Notes: a model not told the origin generated them from the sequence alone. A stretch of DNA of 64,000 bases from Merluccius polli (GCA_030340625.1 JAOPHQ010005725.1:92001-156000); one strand, 5' to 3'. Positions 1-11,362 are shown, counted from the stretch's first letter. Made by a program: numbers and translations.

Positions 1-639
1 AACATGTTTTCTTACATCTGGAGAAAAGAAATGTAGGTCAGAGCATCTCTGCAGCACTACAGTAATTGTGTACGTTTACAATTTACCTTTATTTAAACAT
101 CGCAGCTCCTGTGATTTGGATATTGCACTTTGCCATGTTGAGATTTTTATCAGTTTTCGAACCTTTGTAGAACGTGTCATACAAGTGCATTTGTTGTTTA
201 TAACATTTTTATATATTTAACCTTTATATTTAATATTGAACACCATGGTTAATCTTTAAAGCTTTGTCATATTTATACATTGTTTGCAGTACATTGGTTT
301 TATGTGAATGCTAAAATATTTTGAATGATTTAACTTGAAAGAATGCAACATGATGGGCATTAGCCTACTGTTTGTATTCCAAAAAAGAAAGCTAAAACAA
401 ATATATATTGAGCACTTATTTAACAGTAGTTCATTGTAATAATATAATCATTAAAAAGATAGCCTACGATTTGTAAATAAAGGTTATACAATTGATTTCT
501 ATAATGAAATATGTTAACCTACTTTTCCCTTCATGAACCGATGACCGTTGTTTCGCACCTCAAAAAAAATATGCCTGATTGTGGAAACAAAAGCCAAATA
601 ACTTCACTACCATGGATTCAACGATTTCTGTCCGAGTTC
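1..639. other. AT-rich 3' flank of gene B, no gene
   Basis: No convincing coding sequence. From about 240 to 640 it closely matches 40195-40600, the 3' flank of gene A, so it is the downstream end of the same duplicated segment. The plus-strand frame that opens at 511 and runs into the minisatellite is a shadow of the gene B repeat. Confidence 0.7.
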
Positions 640-707
640 TTATCTGTTACCACTGCTCCACCAACTTTTCTTAGACTTGGTTTCTTTATCAGCTTTGTGG
701 TAACCAC

Positions 708-1371
708 CCATCAAACTGCTACTACTATAACGTGCACCCACACCACCACTCTGGCAGTCATGACCACCATGAGCACGTTGGTCATTACCACCCACACCAC
801 GACCCTGGGAGTCAAGACCACCATGAGCACGTTGGTCATTACCACCCACACCGGAACGTGTACCCACACCACCACCCTGGGAGTCATGACCACCATAAGC
901 ACGTTGGTCATTACCACCCACACCGGAACGTGTACCCACACCACCACCCTGGGAGTCAAGACCACCATAAGCACGTTGGTCATTACCACCCACACCGGAA
1001 CGTGTACCCACACCACCACCCTGGGAGTCAAGACCACCATAAGCACGTTGGTCATTACCACCCACACCGGAACGTGTACCCACACCACCACCCTGGGAGT
1101 CAAGACCACCATAAGCACATTGGTCATTACCACCCACACCGGAACGTGTACCCACACCACCACCCTGGGAGTCATGACCACCATGAGCACGTTGGTCATT
1201 ACCACCCACACCGGAACGTGTACCCACACCACCACCCTGGTAGTCAAGACCACCATGAGCACGTTGGTCATTACCACCCACACCGTAACGTGTACCCGCA
1301 CCACCACCCTGGTAGTCATGACCACCATAAGCACGTTGGTCATTACCACCCATCAAACTGCTACTACCCTT
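708..1371 (-). repeat. 72-bp coding minisatellite in the gene B last exon, about nine units
   Basis: The period is 72 bp (24 codons). Each unit encodes a GGNDQRA(Y/H)GG core followed by a GGGVGTRSGV-like segment. Units differ by single substitutions (Leu/His, Ser/Tyr, Tyr/His). Because 72 is divisible by three and the units lack stops, several other frames on both strands are also open. The gene-sense frame is the one that joins the conserved C-terminal domain. Confidence 0.9.
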
Positions 1372-2654
1372 AATACTGCTGGGCCGTTGGTCGTCGTCAT
1401 AACCACCAGTATCAGAGTCGGAAGCACTGCTGTTACGACTGCGAATGTCCGACTTTATGTCGCCATCACTGACGCTTTCGCAGATGCTTTCTGCTTTCTC
1501 AGAGTGTTTGAGTAGCATGGCGTGCATTTGAGCGACCGCCTGGTTGTTCATGTCACTGGTCAGCAATCCAGGCACGGAGTCGTGGTAGAAGACGTTGACA
1601 TCCAACACAATGTTCCACGATGATTTCTTGGAGATCAACCCTGGCGTTTGGATGGCTCCTTCGTTGGGGTTGCGCGTGTGATGCATCATCACCAAAATGA
1701 GAGGTTTGTCTCTCAATGACGCTACAACGAGGAGGAGGTGAGAGGATGTTTTAGTTACAGTGGACTGGAAAAGCATTACATAATGATAACATCACACTGA
1801 TCCTGTGAGATTACCAATCATTAGGGAGCATGCTGCACTTCAATGTGTCTGAAGGAAATTAAACCATGGCCATTACCTGGGAACTTAGACATGACATTCT
1901 CCAAGTCTGAATCAATCCGTGACGTGATTGGACAGAACACAATGATGAGCTGGGGGTCGTTGCTCTCATCTGTCTGCACCAGAGTCACTTTTCCCAGGGA
2001 CTTCACAAGGTCCAATAGGGTATTTTCACAGCCTAATGTTTTGCCTCTTACAATTGACAGGAATTTTACAGTAGGCAGTTCTGAAAAAAACAGCGTGAAA
2101 TTAAACCAGTACAAATGAAATAGAAAACAATTTCTAGATACATTTTGATTAAGAGGCCTGGATGCTTAAAATAGTGGACATTTGTAGTTTTTTTGTTAAG
2201 GTCAGTCCGTCAATGATTACATGCTGTGGTGGCAACAAAATCTCAAGGATGCCAAAACTTCATGTGGATGGCAGTCCTTGTGATGGCTTATATTTGTGTG
2301 TGTGCTTTTAGATTATAAGTGCAATATTAGTATTATTATGTAAGTTAATATTACCCATCTGCTGTGCGGCAACAGAGGAGGGAACCTCTGTAACAGGCTG
2401 TGCATCAGGAGCTCTTGGTGACTTCTTTGGGTCAATGCTGCTGGTTTGAGGTGCTGGGACCATATCTGGTACATGGTCAATGTCATCACCTTGACTGCTC
2501 TCTGGAGAGCTTGGACTGGGGCCTACATCTGGCTTCACTTCTCCTGAGAACAAATAAATAAGACAACAAGTTAACTCCTGGAAATCACAAATGAAAGAAA
2601 ACCTAGTGAAAATGCTAGTCTTTGTTACCAACAGTACTTAAATGAAAAATTCCT

Positions 2655-2886
2655 TAAAATTAAGGTGCTGTAGGTAAGATGTATTATTCATTTAGTGTAT
2701 TAATGTGTGTTAGAAATGCCATAGCCATCCGCCAGCTATTAGTGAGTGAAATGCACTGTGAGAATATCTGTATCGAGTTGACTGCCTCTGTATGGACAAT
2801 TTTTTTTAGTTTAGTTTAAAAATCTTGTTCTCTTCTGCCCGATCCCTTTAAAACTCTTGAATCTTACCTACAACACATTTAAATTA
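2655..2886. mobile_element. TTAA-flanked MITE in gene B intron
   Basis: Begins AAGGTGCTGTAGGTAAGAT and ends with the near-inverse ATCTTACCTACAACAC. Both sides carry TTAA, the target used by piggyBac and Kolobok elements. The same element occupies the corresponding intron of gene A (about 43332-44235) and, in partial form, every array unit. A diverged inverted copy lies in an HBS1L intron at about 56760-57140. No coding capacity is visible. Confidence 0.5.
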
Positions 2887-3360
2887 AAAACTTTGACCTT
2901 TGAATGAAAGAAATGACTTTTGAGTGACCGAATGGTTCAGTATAATATAGGTTGAAGTATATTTACCTTTGGTAAATGAAGGCCACAGGAAGGATAGGTA
3001 ACCTGGTGAAAACGTTTAACAAAGCCATAAGCCATTATAATACCTATAGCTGAGCACCACAATTTTATGATATTCATAGTAATAGTTAGTAAATTGCACT
3101 CATTAATTTTACTATTTCAGCAAAACTTTGACATAAGGAATAAACTTACTGTGGCCAAAATGTAACAAACATAAAGATTGTTTCCAGTAATGTAAAATGT
3201 ATTATATTGTTAGGCTTTATATAATAGCCCTGCAAAATAAATCAATTCTCAATAGGTTATGGTTTGTCACATAATAATGATCATTTTAGGGCATGTATGG
3301 TTGCTGAATAGTTGACTTCTGTCAGAAATCACTCATGTCATAGATTGAACCATTTATTGT
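2887..3360. other. Gene B intron, nothing recognised
   Basis: AT-rich intron sequence aligning with gene A 44230-44660 and, in its first part, with gene C 33430-33660. No ORF or RNA gene. Confidence 0.6.
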
Positions 3361-3602
3361 ATTAAATGCACTGGCATAACAACGTGATGATGGGCCCCGG
3401 TGCAAATAATATGTTAGGGCCCCCGCGGTTGTTGACGGGGGGGGGGGGGGGGGTGCTGCGCGAATGTTGACGGAGGGGGGGGGGGGGCGCTGCGCGGTTG
3501 TTGACGGGGGAAGGCCCCCTCTTCATGGGCCCCCCCCCCGGCGTCTGGGCCCCGGTGCAATGCACCGGTTGCACCGTCGATAATTACGCCAGTGATTAAA
3601 TG
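3361..3602. mobile_element. hAT-type MITE with G-tract tandem repeats
   Basis: The element spans 3369-3594 and is bounded by CACTGGCATAA and its near-inverse TTACGCCAGTG. A perfect 8-bp target duplication ATTAAATG lies at 3361-3368 and 3595-3602, which fits the hAT superfamily. Inside are three copies of a GTTGTTGACGG unit, each followed by a run of 5-18 G. This copy is absent from the matching place in gene A. Confidence 0.8.
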
Positions 3603-5263
3603 GTAATACACTTTAGTGAGGCGGTCTGGTTCAACTCTTTTAGGGATCCCTGCTGTAGGATTTAAAGCATGACATACAGATGTCAGATACAGCATAACAA
3701 CTTTTGACCACAGGGAGCACTAATACAATCCCCCCATGGGGTACATCAGATATCTCAACCCATTGTCTTCGACAAACAATACAGAGCAGAACCAAAACAG
3801 GTGGAGGCTCGAGTGGTGGTGGGTGAAATCCAGCTCAGGACTTCACTTCGCAGAGTGTGTGTGAGATGGGAGGTCTTAAACTGACCGCGTATCAGTGTGC
3901 GTGCCTAATAAATAAATAACTGAATACTGCATGTATGCCACTGAATAGTTTATGAGCAGATTAGATTCATATTTACATTTCCAGAATAAATCTTTTCAAG
4001 TTACCTGGAGTCTGAGGGGGCATTATATGTTGGATTTTTTTGGAGTTAATAACAGTTATTAAAGCTGATGTATGTAAGATTAGAGAGCAGAAGAGAGCAA
4101 GACTTTGCTCCCTCCCTCCTCAAGTTTCTCTGCCATTGAGAAGCAAGTCAGATTCCCTGAACCAATCAGGGAAGAGGTGTCTCATTTCTAACAAATGACT
4201 CTGGCTCTTAAATGATTAATTATTACCTTGTTGCGCATTGCTTCCTGTGTGTGTTCCTGTAGAATCAACCAAGCACATTTAATAAATATGAAGTAACTGG
4301 ATTGTCATTAAACAAAAAGATATTTTCAGGGCAATAATTCCACACATACCTGTTGGTCTTGGAGGTGAAATATTACCTTGTTGTGCATTGCTTCCTGCAT
4401 GTGCACCTGTAGAATCAACAAAGCACATGGTTTATGGCGTATGATTTTTTTGATTTCTGGCTTTTATTTAAGGACATTCAGGAACGAGAAGTAATAAGGC
4501 AATGGCTTCTATCTCACAAGAAACACAACATGTGCCAGGAGAATATAATGCATTTTGTGTTATCTTATCTATATATTGTACAATAGATAGCATAGATTAT
4601 GATACCTTTCTCTGCCTTGCTGTGTTCCTCCAGCAGGCGCACATGTTCCTTAAAAAATGTTTGGACTTTTTCAACTTGGGTTAACAAGTCCTTCATGATC
4701 GTCAGGTAGCCAATCAAGACACCATTGTCTGTCAGGGCAGCAATAGAGAGAGAGCTGCTCAATAACAATACAACAATACACTGTAGACATTATAAGGAGT
4801 GTGAACGCCAGTTAGACGGACATTATTCAGGTTTTATACACACCTTTCAAAGATTCTGCAGGGATAAGCGCTTTCAAGTCTTTCAAAAGTTCCCCAATTG
4901 GCTTCTAGAAAAAAACAAAATACAAATACTTTATTTTCAAGTTGTATTTGCCATTTGTAACTAGTACCTAGTTATTACACGCTTGGTTGTCACAGCCTAT
5001 ACATAAAACATATAATACACAAAGACACAAGAGAAATAGTGTGAGACAATATAATATAGACACCCCAGCAAAACAAATAAAACATCTTATACATATGTAT
5101 GTACATAGCAGTAATATATAAGACAATAGAAATATATATAACTCCATAAAATCTATAACTAAATAATCATATGACTTACAGTGCATGTGAAAGATGGTAA
5201 AGTGCAGGTGTGTGAGGTTTGTTAGTCCAGCTGTTATTACAACACCACTTATCATTACAGTTT

Positions 5264-5295
5264 GAGAAGAAGAAGAAGAAGAAGAAGAAGAAGAG
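5264..5295. repeat. (GAA)n microsatellite
   Basis: About eight GAA triplets in gene B. The same site in gene A (46306-46393) is expanded to about 28 triplets. Confidence 0.9.
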
Positions 5296-5786
5296 CTGTT
5301 TCTTATTCTGCTTAAATTGCCACTCCTACACTTAAACACAGCCTATGTATTAGCCTATAATTAGTCTATTATTAGCCTATTATTACCCTATTATTATCCT
5401 ATTATTATCCTAGTATGGGCTGCAGGAGCCGCTAGCTGACCTGCTGGTGTATGAGTTCATAGACAGCCTTCCTCTGCAGGAGGTTCTGTGGACCAGGAAG
5501 CAGCTCCTGCAGATCCTCTCTGGTCAGGGTCCGCAGGTCCTGGTCACTGAGGACCTGCGCCTCTGATCGATACGAGGAGGACGAAGACACACCATGCAGT
5601 TGATTATTGATTATGAATGATTATTATGTAGTGTAAGTCTGTATGTCTGGCTGATCCCCGGTTGATGTTGAGGCCTGCGTCACATACGTAGGCCTACTAT
5701 TAATCGGATTGATCATAGTCGAAACAATCGTGATCGACGATGACGATACTTTATTTTGTAGCCTTATGCTTTAAAAAGTACATCTA

Positions 5787-6766
5787 TAAAACTAACAATA
5801 GTTAGTTAGTTAGGCCTTTATGTTCCCTAGGGAACATAGGCCATCAATGAAACCCCTCCATCCTCTTCGGTCTTGTGCCTTCAGTTCCAGTTGTTGCCAT
5901 GTCAGCCCTTTCGTCTTCATCTCCTGCTCTGTGGTTCTTCTCCAGGTGGCTCTAGGTCTTCCCCTCTTTCTCTTGCCTTGTGGGTTCCATGTTAGGGCCT
6001 GCTTTGTAATTTATTTGTTTTTTCTTCTGAGTGTGTGGCCTATCCATTTCCATTTTCTCCTCCTGATTTGGGTCTCTATTGGTTCTTGTCTGGTGAGTTC
6101 CCACAGGTTGGTATTTGAGATGGTGTTGGGCTAGTAGATTCCCAGGAGGCGTTGTAGACAGCGGTTGCTGAATGTCTGTAGTTTGTTGAGTATGTTGGTG
6201 GTTGTCTTCCAGGTTTCGGATCCGTAAAGTAGAGTGGATTTGACATTTGAGTTAAGATTTTTAGTTTGGTCTTGAGTGATATGTTTTTTGTTTTCCAGAT
6301 TTCATTTAAGATGTTAAATGTTGTCCTTGCTTTCCCAATTCTGGCTTTGGCATCCTCCTCCGGTCCTCCTTCTATATTAATTACACTCCCAAGGTATGTG
6401 AAACTGGTTACATCCTCTAGCTGGTTTTGATCCATGGTTATTGGTGTGTTGTTGTTCTTGTTGTTGATTCGCATTACTTTGGTTTTTGATGAGTTGATTT
6501 TGAGCCCGAGCGAAGCAGCAGTTATCTCTAGTTTGTGTGATTTGTCCTGCATCTGTTGGTAGGTGTGTGCAGGTAGTGCCAAATCATCAGCAAAATTCAG
6601 ACCCTCTAGCTGTTCGGTCAGGCTCCACTGTATGCCGGTTCGGCTGTTGTTGGTTGCCTGTTTCATAGTCCAGTCTATGCAGAGGAGGAAGAGGAAGGGT
6701 GAAAGCAAGCATCCCTGCCGCACCCCAGTCAGGACCTCAAAGGCCTCTGATACTAAAACTAACAAT
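5787..6766 (-). mobile_element. 5'-truncated RTE-like LINE inserted in gene B intron 1
   Basis: The body is 5800-6753, flanked by a perfect 13-bp target duplication TAAAACTAACAAT at 5787-5799 and 6754-6766. The minus strand encodes the 3' half of a reverse transcriptase: GVRQGCLLSPFLF, then LNFADDLAL (catalytic FADD) and a SLGLKINSSKTKVM segment. The 3' tail is a short TAAC/TTAG repeat. The domain style resembles the RTE clade; the assignment is by eye. It is truncated upstream of the RT palm and the C-terminus drifts out of frame. Confidence 0.8.
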
Positions 6767-7176
6767 GACAAACAGTATAAAACATGAATCTGGCCTTACT
6801 TTTCAGTTGTCTCGCTACGTCTAGGTATCTATCTTTAATTTTCTCAAACCCGCCATTCTTAAAACCTAAAACACATTGGTCATTACCACCCATCAAACTG
6901 CTACTACTGGAATGTGTACCCACACCACCACACTGATAGTCATGACCACCATAACCACGTCGGTCATTACCACCCATCAAACTGCTACTACCCTTAATAC
7001 TGCTGGGCCGTTGGTCGTCGCCATAACCACCAGTACCAGAATGATGCTGTGGTGGCAACAAAATCTCAAGGACGCCAAAACTTCATGTGGATGGCAGTCC
7101 TTGTGATGGCTCAATTTGTGTATGTGCGTTTAGATTATAAGTGCAATATTAGTATAATTATGTAAGTTAATATTAC

Positions 7177-7365
7177 CCATCTGCTGTGCGGCAACAGAGG
7201 AGGGAACCTCTGTAACAGGCTGTGCATCAGGAGCTCTTGGTGACTTCTTTGGGTCAATGCTGCTGGTTTGAGGTGCTGGGACCATATCTGGTACGTGGTC
7301 AATGTCATCACCTTGACTGCTCTCTGGAGAGCTTGTACTGGGGCCTACATCTGGCTTCACTTCTC
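7177..7365 (-). pseudogene. Array copy 1 of linker exon (phase 1-1)
   Basis: 189 bp with acceptor CTCAG and donor GTAATATT intact. It encodes the GEVKPDVGP...SSVAAQQMG Ser/Pro/Asp-rich linker. The other array copies are at 13718-13906, 14686-14874, 15570-15758, 17067-17255, 25510-25698, 26395-26583, 27893-28081, 28778-28966, 29662-29850 and 31159-31347. Gene copies are at 2355-2543 (B), 32892-33080 (C) and 43079-43213 (A, 54 bp shorter, in frame). Confidence 0.7.
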
Positions 7366-8061
7366 CTGAGAACAAATAAATAAGGCAACAAGTTAACTCC
7401 TGGAAATCACAAATGAAAGAAAACCCTCAAAATGCTAGTCTTTGTTACCAACAGTACTTAAATGAAAAATTACTGCTCCTGCCTCTGTATGGCCGATTTA
7501 TTTTTTAGACCCAGCACATTGCTGACCGAACTCTGCGATTAGTTCAGGGAATCCATCTTGGTTGTCAATCACATGTGCATGAAATGCAACACTTTTCAAT
7601 GGCGGAGAAATTAAGGGATGGAGGGAGCAGAAAGGGAGACGTTTTTTTGGCTGTTCAGTTTAAAGATCTTGTTCTCTTCTGCTAGCCTAGAACTCTAGAC
7701 ACCCCCTAGCGGCAGCAAATTTATTTGGCAGCTAGGTAGGTCTAGCACGGCTCTGTCGGCTTTTTGGTGCTGGGAACACCAAGTATGTCTGACCAATCAC
7801 AGTGTGAGGGGCGGAGTCGAAAGCCGGGCTACCATGACGACAGAGTTGCGACGGTTCCGTGTTAGAGGTAAACAATGGCTGCTGCTGCTGGCGAACGGTT
7901 GTCTTTCGACTCGGCTTTGGCCGCGACTCTTCAAGACTTGAAGTTAACATTTCATTTGAGAATAGAACAAAGAACGGCACTCAAGTCTTTCCTCGAAAAG
8001 AAAGATGTATTCAGAGTTTTGATTAATTACGTAGTCAGAGCAACGGCTCTGACTACGTCAC

Positions 8062-8470
8062 TGTAAGGGTTCCGAGCCGACCACAAGAGACCGTTGTGCG
8101 GGAAGCGGGTTTTTATTCTCTTCCAGAAGTCCCAACATAACATAACCCCCCTTGGGGTATAAAACACAAAATGAAAAAGGCCGATCCGGGTCAGGACTGC
8201 TCGTCCTCCGCTCCTCGACCGTGCAACCACAATGTTCATGCAACTCCCGTTCCCGCTTAGGACTACTCGTCCTCCGCTCCTCGATCGTGCACAAAACACA
8301 ACTCCTCTCTCGACTGGAACACAAAGCAGACACATAAGTACACTTCCCTGATTGGACCTGATCGCCGGCACCTGCCCGCAACCAGGTCCACTCCCCCCAG
8401 CTGATCCGGCGCGCTCCCAACCGTCCTCTGCCTCCCCCTGCAGGTCAAACGTCGCACGTCCCCCCCCACA
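8062..8470 (-). repeat. 3' LTR of Gmr1-like element
   Basis: 409 bp, ending TGTAAGGG / CCCCCACA on the plus strand, that is TGTGGGGG...CCTTACA in the element sense. Nearly identical to 12689-13097. Confidence 0.92.
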
Positions 8471-9603
8471 TACCCCCACCGCCCGACACAGGCCGGGGCC
8501 ACCTCCGGCCGCCAACTTACTCCCCCCCCCCCGGGACGGGAGAGGAAGTCCGCCACGGCCATCTGCGACCCAGGCCTGTGTACGACCCGAAAGTTGAAGG
8601 GCTGCAACGCGAGATACCACCGGGTGATCCTCGCGTTGACATCCTTCATACAGTGGAGCCACTGGAGGGGGGCGTGGTCGGAGTAGAGGGTGAACGCGCG
8701 CCCCAGCAGGTAGTAGCGGAGGGCGCCGACCGCCCATCGGATGGCTAGGCACTCCTTCTCCACGGTGCTGTACCGACCCTCCCGGTCCGAGAGCTTCCTG
8801 CTCAGGTACAGCACCGGCCGGTCGACCCCCTCCACCTGCTGGGTCAGGACTGCACCCAACCCCCTATCCGACGCGTCTGTCTGCAGGGAAAACGGGAGAT
8901 CAAAGTTAGGAGCACACAGGACCGACTTTCCACAGAGGGCTGTTTTAATAGCCTCAAACGACACCTGACATGGCTCCGACCACTGAACTGTATCTGGGGC
9001 CCTCTTCCGGGTGAGGTCGGTTAAGGGGCTGGCCAGGTCCGAGAAGTGTGGTACGAACTGTCTATAGTAACCTGCCAGCCCCAAGAACCGTCTCACCTCT
9101 TTTTTTGTCCTGGGCCGAGGGGAGGCGTCGACCGCTGCGGTCTTCGTGACCTGCGGTCGGACCTTCCCCTCCCCCAGGTGGAACCCCAGATACTGGATCT
9201 CCCTCCGCCCGATCACGCACTTCGCCGGGTTGGCCGTGAGCCCCGCCCGTCTCAGCGACTGAAGAACAGCCGCCACCTGCCGCATATGCTGCTCCCACGT
9301 TCTACTATAGACGACGATGTCGTCAATGTAGGCAGCAGCATATGCGGCGTGGGGCCGCAACACCCGGTCCATCAGCCGCTGAAACGTGGCCGGGGCCCCG
9401 AACAACCCGAACGGAAGCACCTTAAACTGATACAGACCGAGCGGAGTGGAGAAGGCTGTTTTTTCCCCGGGCTGCTGGCGATAGCGGAATCTGCCAGTAG
9501 CCCTTCGTGCAGTCCAGCGTTGTATAAAAGGTGGCCATGCCAAGCCGGTCCACAAGCTCGTCGATCCGAGGCATTGGGTAGGCGTCAAACTCGGAAACCG
9601 CAT
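8471..9603 (-). CDS. pol: Gmr1-like pol, RT palm and RNase H (frame-shifted part)
   Basis: The minus frame continues the RT after a one-base frame change in the G/A run at about 9463-9475. Visible motifs are LGLYQFKVLPFGL, the catalytic YIDDIVVYS, FLGLAGYYRQFVPHFS, and RNase H features TDASDRGLGAVL and LYSDHAPLQWL, followed by an HRPGSQMAVADFLSR end. Its first residues, before the RT sequence resumes, are out-of-frame translation. The open frame runs on past the pol end into the LTR, which is not meaningful. Confidence 0.85.
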
Positions 9604-11362
9604 TCACCCTCCGGTAGTCTACACAGAACCGGACAGACCCGTCCGGCTTCCCCACCAGCACGACGGGGCTGCACCAGTCACTGTGTGACTCCTCAACCAC
9701 GCCCAACTCCAACATGGTTCTTAATTCGCGCCGCACCACATCTTGTTTGTGGACGGGCAGCCTATAGGGGCGTGTCCGCACCGTTAACCCGGGCTGCGTC
9801 TCGATGTTGTGAGTAATTAGCGAGGTGCGACCGGGCAGGGGCGAAAAGACCTCGGTGAACCGGAGTTGAAGGTCGGCCACGTCCCGCGCCTGACCCCCTG
9901 AAAGACCCTCGCCCTGACCGACCGGAGGGGTGGGGCCTGGGCTGGGGACGTCCGGCCCGAGCTCCTCTCTCTCCGGTACCATCGATGCAAAGGCTACAGG
10001 GGCCACATCGTTCCACCTCTTTAAGAGGTTGATGTGGTAGACCTGTTTGCTTTCGCCCCTGTCCGAGCGCTCTACCTCGTAATCCACGTCCCCGACCCGC
10101 CGTGTGACCACAAAGGGCCCTTGCCACTTTGCGAGTAATTTGGTGCTAGAGGTGGGCAACAGCACAAGGACCTTATCCCCAGGGGTGAAATCGCGCAATC
10201 TAGTCCCTCTGTCATACAGGCGTCTCTGACTCTCCTGGGCTCGGTGCAAGTGCTCACGTGACAATACCCCTAGTGAGTGAAGCTTTGCACGCAAGTCCAT
10301 GACGTACTGGATTTCGTTTTTGCTGTCACTAGACCCTTCCTCCCAGTTTTCTTTAATGAGGTCCAGGACGCCCCTGGGCTTCCGCCCATAGAGCAACTCG
10401 AATGGGGAAAACCCCGTGGAAGCCTGGGGCACTTCCCGCACTGCAAACAACAGAGGGTCTAGCCATTGATGCCAATTCCGAGCATCCTCGTGTACAAATT
10501 TACGGATCATGGACTTTAACGTCCGGTTAAACCTTTCACACAAGCCGTCCGTGGCTGGGTGATAGACGCTTGTGCGAATGGCCTTGACCTTCAACAATCC
10601 GTAAAGTTCCCTAATCGTGCGTGACATGAAATTGGTGCCCTGGTCAGTGAGAATCTCTTTTGGGATTCCCACCCGCGATATGACGTGAAACAACGCCTGC
10701 GCAACACTCTTCGCAGAGATGTTGCGCAACGGAATTGCTTCCGGGTATCGGGTTGCGTAGTCGATCAGGACTAACACAAATCGATACCCGTGTGCAGAAC
10801 GTTCTAATGGCCCGATAATGTCCATGCCGACCCGATCAAAAGGGGCTTCCACCAGGGGAAGGGGCCGTAAGGGAGCCCTGGGGATGGCCGGGGGATTCAC
10901 CAATTGGCACTCGGGGCAGGATGCACACCACCTGCGCACCTCCGCCCGAATCCCCGGCCAATAGAACCGGGCCATTATCCGGTTAAGTGTTTTCTCATAT
11001 CCTAAATGGCCCGCCATGGGATTATAATGCGCCGCCTGGAAAACCATTTCCCGACGGCTCCTGGGTACCAGCAACTGGGTGATCACCTCTTCACTCTGGG
11101 TGTCACGACTCACCCGATAAAGTCTGTCCCTAATCACCACAAAGTGTGGGTAAGTCAGTGCTGCATCTGGCCGGACCTTACTCCCATCAATAACTATCAC
11201 CTGGTCGTAGGCTGAGCTTAGGGTGGCGTCACGAGACTGTTCGAGGGGGAAATCCTCCACCGGTGGGAACGTTGGCGCTGGGACCTCGGGTTGAGGTTCC
11301 CCCGCCTCCCCCGATCCCTGAACAGCGTCGGTCGCCCCCCGCCTCGGCGCAGAATACCGCAC
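9422..11362 (-). CDS. pol: Gmr1-like pol: integrase followed by N-terminal RT
   Basis: 646 residues. The N-terminal third has the integrase HHCC zinc finger (HYNPMAGHLGYEK...CASCPECQ), then the core with D (GMDIIGPL), D (TDQGTNF) and E (CERFNRTLKSM), and a GPF/Y-like tail (LAKWQGPFVV). Only after this comes the RT start (SDWCSPVVLVGKPDGS and VDYRRVNAV). The frame is lost at the GGGGAAAAAA run near 9470 and RT resumes in the other frame. Integrase upstream of RT defines Gmr1-type elements; I recognise this from domain order only. Confidence 0.9.
   Translation of the reverse strand: MRYSAPRRGATDAVQGSGEAGEPQPEVPAPTFPPVEDFPLEQSRDATLSSAYDQVIVIDGSKVRPDAALTYPHFVVIRDRLYRVSRDTQSEEVITQLLVPRSRREMVFQAAHYNPMAGHLGYEKTLNRIMARFYWPGIRAEVRRWCASCPECQLVNPPAIPRAPLRPLPLVEAPFDRVGMDIIGPLERSAHGYRFVLVLIDYATRYPEAIPLRNISAKSVAQALFHVISRVGIPKEILTDQGTNFMSRTIRELYGLLKVKAIRTSVYHPATDGLCERFNRTLKSMIRKFVHEDARNWHQWLDPLLFAVREVPQASTGFSPFELLYGRKPRGVLDLIKENWEEGSSDSKNEIQYVMDLRAKLHSLGVLSREHLHRAQESQRRLYDRGTRLRDFTPGDKVLVLLPTSSTKLLAKWQGPFVVTRRVGDVDYEVERSDRGESKQVYHINLLKRWNDVAPVAFASMVPEREELGPDVPSPGPTPPVGQGEGLSGGQARDVADLQLRFTEVFSPLPGRTSLITHNIETQPGLTVRTRPYRLPVHKQDVVRRELRTMLELGVVEESHSDWCSPVVLVGKPDGSVRFCVDYRRVNAVSEFDAYPMPRIDELVDRLGMATFYTTLDCTKGYWQIPLSPAARGKNSLLHSARSVSV

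Larger units (their letters stand above)
640..6856 (-). pseudogene. Gene B: tandem paralogue of an unnamed, probably interferon-inducible fish family; promoter and start lost
   Basis: Exons recognised by homology to gene A and by splice sites: 6800-6856 (start exon), 5441-5562, 4844-4904, 4350-4406, 4227-4256, 2355-2543, 1877-2080, 640-1709. The predicted protein has an LSDQDLRTLTREDL helical segment, a KPIGELLKDLKALIPAESLK segment, a coiled-coil-like stretch, a Ser/Pro-rich linker, a C-terminal domain (FCPITSR, then LVMMHHTRNPN) and a Gly/Asn/Asp/Gln/Arg-rich tail of about nine 24-residue repeats ending in a basic tail. Defects: the start exon is 57 instead of 61 bp, a 4-bp loss that breaks the ATG frame. 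The promoter is replaced by array sequence just upstream of the ATG. An RTE-like element sits in intron 1. The acceptor of the exon at about 4606 reads TTG instead of TAG, although an AG 12 nt downstream stays in frame. Exons 2-8 otherwise remain open, so a transcript from another promoter could still encode most of the protein. I do not recognise the family by name. Confidence 0.6.

Noticed and set aside
732..1373. Plus-strand His-rich ORF and second minus-strand VVMTNVL ORF over gene B repeats
   Set aside because: Shadow frames of the same minisatellite. The GGNDQ frame alone joins the conserved domain.
7732..7980. 82-aa minus ORF repeated at 16121, 26947 and 30213
   Set aside because: It lies antisense to the helicase-like segment inside a MITE and does not resemble a known protein. 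Its repetition is explained by duplication of the unit.
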